Of a stretch of 17,618 nucleotides of DNA, positions 13,844-17,618 are shown piece after piece. This DNA comes from DATDCV01 sp036524155. GTDB taxonomy: Bacteria; Verrucomicrobiota; Verrucomicrobiia; Limisphaerales; UBA8199. A model generated the notes under the pieces. That model was not told the DNA's origin and ran no database searches. It saw only the letters and a list, made by a program, of their open reading frames with translations. Location: assembly GCA_036524155.1 (NCBI GenBank), contig DATDCV010000466.1, positions 1 through 17,618 of the forward strand. The letters are read 5' to 3'. How positions within the stretch are numbered: the stretch's first letter is position 1; every line of letters starts with the position of its first letter. A program made the translations under genes and the position numbers.

Positions 13844-14532
13844 CCGCAGTGGGTTTTCCGTTCGCGCTTCCGCCAGGCGCGTTCCCGTTTCCCGCTTTCC
13901 TGGCGCAACAAATCCTCGGCGGACCAGCGCCGGCTCTGGGCGTAGCGGACCAACTCGAACAGTTGGCGGGCAACCTCGCCCCGCTGCAACTTGCGACGCG
14001 GGGGCGGTTCAGCCGCCAGCTTTGCGCGGCGCGCTTTCTTGATCAGTTTCTCGGCGCGAAGCAGCGCCGGCAGATGCTTTGGGATCCCGTCCAGCGCGGA
14101 GGGCCGCGCATGCCGGGTGCCGTGTTTTTCGGCCCGTTTGATCTTTTCCCAATTGCTCCACACCTGCTCCACGTCCTTCACGTCGACCTCGCCGAACACA
14201 TGCGGATGCCGGCGCACCAGCTTGTCGGCCAGGTGGCGGGCGACCTTGTCGAAATCAAACGCGCGCCGTTCTTTGGCCAACTGGCAATGGAACACCACCT
14301 GCATGAGCAGGTCGCCCAGTTCCTCCTCCAGTTCATGGTCGTCGCGCGACTCGATGGCGTCGATCAGCTCGTAAACCTCCTCCACGGCATGCCAGCGCAG
14401 GCTTTGGTGGTCCTGCTCACGGTCCCACGGGCAGCCGTCGGGCGCCCGCAGACGAGCCATGATGCGCAGCAAATCGTCAATCGCGCGGGGCGAGGATCTC
14501 TGAATCGTTCTCGTCCTCGTTCTCGTCCTCAT
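13840..14532 (-). CDS. mazG: MazG-family nucleoside triphosphate pyrophosphohydrolase
   Basis: From the ATG at 14532, preceded by a repeat-derived AGGAGG tract, this encodes 230 residues. After an Arg/Thr-rich head (MRTRTRTRTIQRSSPR) the MazG core begins at AIDDLLRIMARLRAPDGCPWD (about 17-37). EEVYE and EELGD (about 51-76) form the metal-binding E-x-x-E ... E-x-x-D motif, and FDKVARHLADKLVRRHPHVFG and SALDGIPKHLPALLRAEKL complete the family pattern. It should hydrolyse NTPs or dNTPs to the monophosphate and pyrophosphate, cleaning nucleotide pools. The second domain is shortened and keeps only the last helices (EVARQLFELVRYAQSRRWSAEDLL). An in-frame ATG at 14655 would add 41 residues of repeat-encoded Arg/Thr-rich sequence; an ATG at 14460 (MARLRAPDG) would remove the head. 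Its TAG overlaps the stop of the DUF3631 gene. Confidence 0.87.
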   Translation of the reverse strand: MRTRTRTRTIQRSSPRAIDDLLRIMARLRAPDGCPWDREQDHQSLRWHAVEEVYELIDAIESRDDHELEEELGDLLMQVVFHCQLAKERRAFDFDKVARHLADKLVRRHPHVFGEVDVKDVEQVWSNWEKIKRAEKHGTRHARPSALDGIPKHLPALLRAEKLIKKARRAKLAAEPPPRRKLQRGEVARQLFELVRYAQSRRWSAEDLLRQESGKRERAWRKRERKTHCG

Positions 14533-14690
14533 CCTCCTCCTCCTCCTCGTTCTCGTTCTCCTCCTCGTAATCGATTTGGTGTCCTTCATTTTCGAGGTCC
14601 TCTGAATCGTCCTCGTCCTCTTTCTCGTCCTCGTAATCGATTTGCTGTCCCTCATGTTCGAGAACGAGGACGAGGACGAGGACGAGCAGG
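14498..14690. repeat. GAGGAC-type simple repeats, two imperfect long units plus an inverted tract
   Basis: Unit 1 (14498-14596, 99 bp) and unit 2 (14600-14662, 63 bp) share their ends, CTCTGAATCG...TCGTAATCGATTTG and TTCGAG, and differ in a variable CTCGTCCTC tract. A further tract (14663-14687) carries the complement, GAGGACGAGGACGAG, so the block can fold on itself. One frame encodes Arg/Thr, another Asp/Glu/Asn, and it overlaps the 5' end of mazG. Confidence 0.7.
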
Positions 14691-14721
14691 AGGAGGAAAA
14701 TAAACCACGGCCATTTTCTTT

Positions 14722-15798
14722 CTACAGTATCACCAGATTATCCCGGTGCACGACTTCGACCCGTTTGAGCTGGCGCGAGTTGATCTCCGCGGCGGGGAAA
14801 CCGGCGATGCCGCGGGCGAACTCAGTCCCATCGAGGTCACAGATCCGCACCACGTCGCCGGCGTCGAACTCGCCTTCGCACCGCGAAATGCCCGGCGGCA
14901 GGAGGCTCTTGCCGTTATCGCGCAGGGCTTTCCGGGCGCCGGCGTCCACCACCAGCGTTCCCTTCGGATGATGGAAGAAGGCGATCCAGCGTTTGCGGCC
15001 CTTCAGACGAGCCGGTTGCGGCACGAACAGCGTGCCTTCGTCCTGGCCGGCGAAAACCTGGGCGAGCGAGTCTTTCTTTCTGCCGGAGGCAATGACCAGG
15101 GGTATGCCGGAGCGAACGGCGATCTTCGCCGCCTGCACCTTGGAGGCCATGCCGCCGACCGCGGTGGCGCTATCCGTGCCGCCGGCCATCCGCTCGACAG
15201 CGGCGTCGATCCGCTCCACCAAAGGCACGGTCCGCGCATTCGGCTTGGCATAATTCTCCACCAAGCCGTCGGCGGTCGTAAGGATGACCAGCAGATCCGC
15301 CGGCAACAGCGAGGCTACCAGCGCAGACAACTTGTCGTTGTCGCCAAACTTGAGCTCGGTAAACGAGATCACGTCGTTTTCGTTGATGATGGGGACGACC
15401 CGATGCCGCAGCAGGGTGACGAGGGTGTTGCGCGCGTTGAGATGGCGTTCGTGGTGCTCGAGGTCCTCGTGCGTCAGCAGGATCTGCGCAACCGACAGCC
15501 CGAACTTGCCGAAGAGCTGTTCGTAGGTGGACATCAATCGCGATTGCCCGACGGCGGCGCAGGCCTGCAGCTCGTCCAGTTCAGCGGGCCGCCGCTCGTG
15601 GCCGAGCGCGCCCATGCCGGCGCCGACAGCGCCGGACGTCACCACGACAAGTTCCTTGCCGGCCTGAGATTGCTCGGCCATCTGGGCCACCAACCGCTCC
15701 ATTTGCGCCAGGTCGGGCTGCTTGCGGCTGTCGGTCAGCACGCCCGTGCCGAGCTTGACCACGACCCGCGTCACATCCTGGAGTAACTTCGAACGCAT
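14722..15798 (-). CDS. proB: Glutamate 5-kinase with C-terminal PUA domain
   Basis: From the ATG at 15798 this gives 358 residues, close to the usual 367 for ProB. The kinase domain (about 8-255) shows RVVVKLGTGVLT (11-22), VVVTSGAVGAGMGAL (51-65), VVPIINENDVISF (134-146), FGDNDKLSALVA (151-162) and TTADGL (174-179), with GGMASKVQAA (215-224). The PUA domain (about 270-350) includes KGTLVVDAGARKALRDNGKSLLPPG. It phosphorylates glutamate as the first, proline-feedback-regulated step of proline synthesis in the cytoplasm. The reading frame is open to 15957, but upstream residues are Phe/Pro-rich and not family-like. No proA follows; the next gene downstream is mazG, and an apparently unrelated flavin reductase lies divergently upstream. 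The start lacks a clear Shine-Dalgarno site. Confidence 0.93.
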   Translation of the reverse strand: MRSKLLQDVTRVVVKLGTGVLTDSRKQPDLAQMERLVAQMAEQSQAGKELVVVTSGAVGAGMGALGHERRPAELDELQACAAVGQSRLMSTYEQLFGKFGLSVAQILLTHEDLEHHERHLNARNTLVTLLRHRVVPIINENDVISFTELKFGDNDKLSALVASLLPADLLVILTTADGLVENYAKPNARTVPLVERIDAAVERMAGGTDSATAVGGMASKVQAAKIAVRSGIPLVIASGRKKDSLAQVFAGQDEGTLFVPQPARLKGRKRWIAFFHHPKGTLVVDAGARKALRDNGKSLLPPGISRCEGEFDAGDVVRICDLDGTEFARGIAGFPAAEINSRQLKRVEVVHRDNLVIL

Positions 15799-16037
15799 CA
15801 CAGCTTGGTAACAAATCCGGACAAAAACCGAAACCGGAAAGAAAGGCAGAAACGGAAATGGAAGGCAGAAATATGGGGGCAGAAAAATACGAGGATCAGG
15901 AAGGGCTGCATGGCGGAAGTCCAGTCGGCGCATCTCGCCCCTTGTCAATGTCCCCAAAGGTGGGGTGCGACGATGCTCGGCCGGGCCCGGGTTTCGGAAT
16001 TGCGTTGGCGTTGCGGGACGCTAGACTCCGCGGGATT
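15799..16037. other. Divergent intergenic region with purine repeats and a near-leaderless promoter
   Basis: The proB side is purine-rich and repeats GGCAGAAA at 15845, 15864 and 15878. The right side holds TTGCGT (16000-16005), 16 bases, and TAGACT (16022-16027), a fair sigma-70-like promoter just 10 bases before the flavin-reductase ATG. If correct, that mRNA has almost no leader, which fits the missing Shine-Dalgarno site. No gene was seen in this interval. Confidence 0.4.
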
Positions 16038-16604
16038 ATGAAGCGTTCCTTAGGTGCAAAGCCGCTTATTTACCCCGCACCCGTGATGGTCGTGGGCACA
16101 TACGACTCCTCGGGAAAGCCGAACGTGATGACCGCGTCGTGGGGCGGCATCGCCTGCTCGCAGCCGCCCTGCATCGCCGTCTCCTTGCGCAAAGTGACGA
16201 GCAGCTATGAAAACCTCATGCAACGCAAGGCTTTTACGGTCAACATCCCCTCCGAAAAGCACGTCAAGCAGGTCGATTACTTTGGGCTGGTTTCGGGGCG
16301 GACCACCGACAAGTTCGCGGCGACGAAGCTGACCGCCCTGAAAAGCAAGCTGGTGGACGCGCCGTATGTGAAGGAGTTTCCGCTCGTCCTCGAATGCAAA
16401 CTGGTTGACGTCGCCGATCTGGGGCTGCACACGCAGTTTGTCGGGGAAGTGCTCGACGCGAAAGCCGACGACGACATCATCGGGAGCAGCGGCGCGATCG
16501 ACATCCGGTTGCTCAACCCATTGATCTTTACCCCGGACACACAGGATTACTACGGAATCGGCGCGTTCGTGGCGAAAGTCTTTTCCGCCGGTAAAGACAT
16601 TTGA
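16038..16604 (+). CDS. Flavin reductase / flavoredoxin-like FMN-binding protein
   Basis: From the ATG at 16038 this gives 188 residues, the normal family length. The N-terminus MKRSLGAKPLIYPAPVMVVGTYDSSGKPNVMTASWGGIACSQPPCIAVSLRK carries the FMN-binding PNVMTASWGG (27-36) and the conserved S-x-P-P turn (41-44). Later motifs are FTVNIPSEKHVKQVDYFGLVSGR (about 65-87), DAPYVKEFPLVLECKLVD and LGLHTQFVGEVLDAKAD. The protein closely resembles flavoredoxin-type flavin reductases from anaerobes, which bind FMN and pass electrons to or from other proteins or reduce free flavin. Its partner is not in the window. The reading frame is open back to 15858, but those residues are not family-like. The recD2 start follows only 3 bases after the stop, so the two are probably co-transcribed. 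Confidence 0.9.
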   Translation: MKRSLGAKPLIYPAPVMVVGTYDSSGKPNVMTASWGGIACSQPPCIAVSLRKVTSSYENLMQRKAFTVNIPSEKHVKQVDYFGLVSGRTTDKFAATKLTALKSKLVDAPYVKEFPLVLECKLVDVADLGLHTQFVGEVLDAKADDDIIGSSGAIDIRLLNPLIFTPDTQDYYGIGAFVAKVFSAGKDI

Positions 16605-16607
16605 CGG

Positions 16608-17618
16608 GTGGCTCAGCCCCAACCACCAGCGTCGGTCGAGAGCCTGGCCGGACTGATCGAGCGCGTCACCTTCTTCAACGAGGAGAACGGGTTCGCGGTG
16701 GTGAAAGTCAAGGTGCGCGGCCAGCGCGAGGAGGTCACGGTCGTTGGCTCGTTGCCCTCGGTCAGCCCCGGCGAATGGCTCACCGCCGAGGGTCGCTGGG
16801 TGCGCGACCGCGAGTTCGGACGCCAGTTCCGCGCCGACTTGCTCACCAGCACGCCCCCCAGCACTCGCGAAGGCATCGAGAAATACCTCGGCAGCGGTAT
16901 GGTCAAGGGCATCGGCCCGGTTTACGCCCGGAAACTCGTCGAGAAATTCGGCGAGAAGATCTTCGACATCATTGAGAATTATTCCGCGCGTTTGGAGGAA
17001 GTCGAAGGGATCGGACCGCAGCGGCGGCGGCGGATCAAGGACGCCTGGGCGGAACAGAAAGTGATCCGCGAGATCATGGTGTTCCTTCATTCGCAAGGCG
17101 TCAGCACCAGCCGCGCTGTGCGCATCTATAAAACCTATGGCGACAAAGCCATCGAGGAGGTTCGCGCCAATCCTTATGTGCTGGCGCGTGACATCCCGGG
17201 CATCGGGTTCCGGACCGCCGACCAAATCGCGCGGAACATGGGCATCCCGCACGACTCGGTGCTGCGGGCGGCCGCCGGCCTGGCACACATCCTCGGCGAG
17301 GCGACCGGCCAGGGCCATTGCGCTCTGCCGCTCGCGTTCCTTAAAGAGGAAACCGCCAAACTGCTCGCTGTGCCGGAACAGCTCATCGACGCGGCGCTGG
17401 TCCGCTCGCTGACCGCCGGGGAATTGGCGCGCGACCGGATCGCGAACGAAGAATTTGTTTTCCTGCCCGCGCTGAAGCGGGGCGAAGAAGAAATCGCGGA
17501 ACGCATCCGGGCCCTGAGTGGCGCGGCTCCGACGTACCCGCCGATCGATTTCGAGAAGGCGCTCGCGTGGTGCCAGCAACGCACCGGCAAGGAGTTGGCT
17601 CCCAGCCAGCGCGCCGCC
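16608..17618 (+). CDS. recD2: RecD2-type DNA helicase, N-terminal part (cut by window edge)
   Basis: The first 337 residues are present from the GTG at 16608, 3 bases after the flavin-reductase stop. No nearby ATG fits. An OB-fold-like start, ESLAGLIERVTFFNEENGFAVVKVKV (about 11-36), is followed by GREFGRQF-like residues. The helix-hairpin-helix region has GMVKGIGPVYARKLVEKFG (about 98-116), VEGIGPQRRRRIKDAW (132-147) and DIPGIGFRTADQIARNMG (196-213), all of which are seen in RecD2-type enzymes lacking RecBC partners. The window ends after KELAPSQRAA, shortly before the expected Walker A motif, so the helicase core itself cannot be checked. RecD2 unwinds DNA 5' to 3' and takes part in repair and fork recovery. 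Confidence 0.87.
   Translation, partial: MAQPQPPASVESLAGLIERVTFFNEENGFAVVKVKVRGQREEVTVVGSLPSVSPGEWLTAEGRWVRDREFGRQFRADLLTSTPPSTREGIEKYLGSGMVKGIGPVYARKLVEKFGEKIFDIIENYSARLEEVEGIGPQRRRRIKDAWAEQKVIREIMVFLHSQGVSTSRAVRIYKTYGDKAIEEVRANPYVLARDIPGIGFRTADQIARNMGIPHDSVLRAAAGLAHILGEATGQGHCALPLAFLKEETAKLLAVPEQLIDAALVRSLTAGELARDRIANEEFVFLPALKRGEEEIAERIRALSGAAPTYPPIDFEKALAWCQQRTGKELAPSQRAA

Noticed and set aside
14746..15786. 346-codon plus-strand frame opposite proB
   Set aside because: ProB motifs are complete on the minus strand; this frame is its shadow.
16050..17579. 509-codon minus-strand open frame
   Set aside because: It runs opposite to the flavin reductase and recD2 genes, both of which have clear family motifs. 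The frame is an antisense shadow caused by high GC at third positions.

Overview
The window is GC-rich chromosomal DNA that most likely comes from a Verrucomicrobiota bacterium of the Pedosphaera/Limisphaerales type. This is inferred from protein style: an ECF sigma factor next to a Ser/Thr kinase with WD40-like repeats, secreted proteins with a GGGGTSTSG...IGQPDAGG...GQYSV.GGFW pattern, two secreted proteins sharing a TYQGRL-type N-terminal domain, weak Shine-Dalgarno sites, and short 7-bp and GAGGAC-type simple repeats between genes. No rRNA, tRNA, CRISPR array or intact insertion sequence was seen. LAYOUT: (1) 10-1204, minus strand: a 61-aa protein, a MerR-family regulator and a 95-aa membrane protein. 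The 61-aa protein is a free-standing copy of the MerR protein's C-terminal domain. (2) 1205-1744 has no convincing gene apart from a weak 37-aa candidate. (3) 1745-5614, plus: an ECF-like sigma factor, then a 1047-aa membrane Ser/Thr kinase with a beta-propeller-like sensor half. (4) 5908-10540, plus: three secreted proteins, two of them fibre-like (one combines collagen-like repeats, YadA-head-like repeats and a C-terminal S74 self-cleaving chaperone), and a translationally coupled 45-aa ORF. (5) 10665-12113, minus: a nucleoside phosphorylase, a carboxymuconolactone-decarboxylase-like protein and two 40-aa candidate ORFs, with 7-bp repeat arrays around the phosphorylase 3' end. (6) 12190-13843: a repeat-rich stretch and a 25-bp palindrome ahead of a DUF3631-type ATPase, which looks like a mobile-element replication gene. 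(7) 13840-15798, minus: mazG, whose 5' end lies in simple repeats, and proB. (8) 16038 to the end, plus: a flavin reductase and the 5' part of recD2, cut by the window edge. The main system of interest is regions 3-4. The sigma-factor gene and the first secreted-fibre gene are preceded by the same two-part motif, TTGAAAG-N16-GGGTT(G/C)TAT, and the kinase gene has a weaker copy with N17. This suggests the sigma factor drives its own gene, the kinase and a secreted fibre operon: a self-contained signal-to-surface module. That regulon is an inference from sequence, not a known system.
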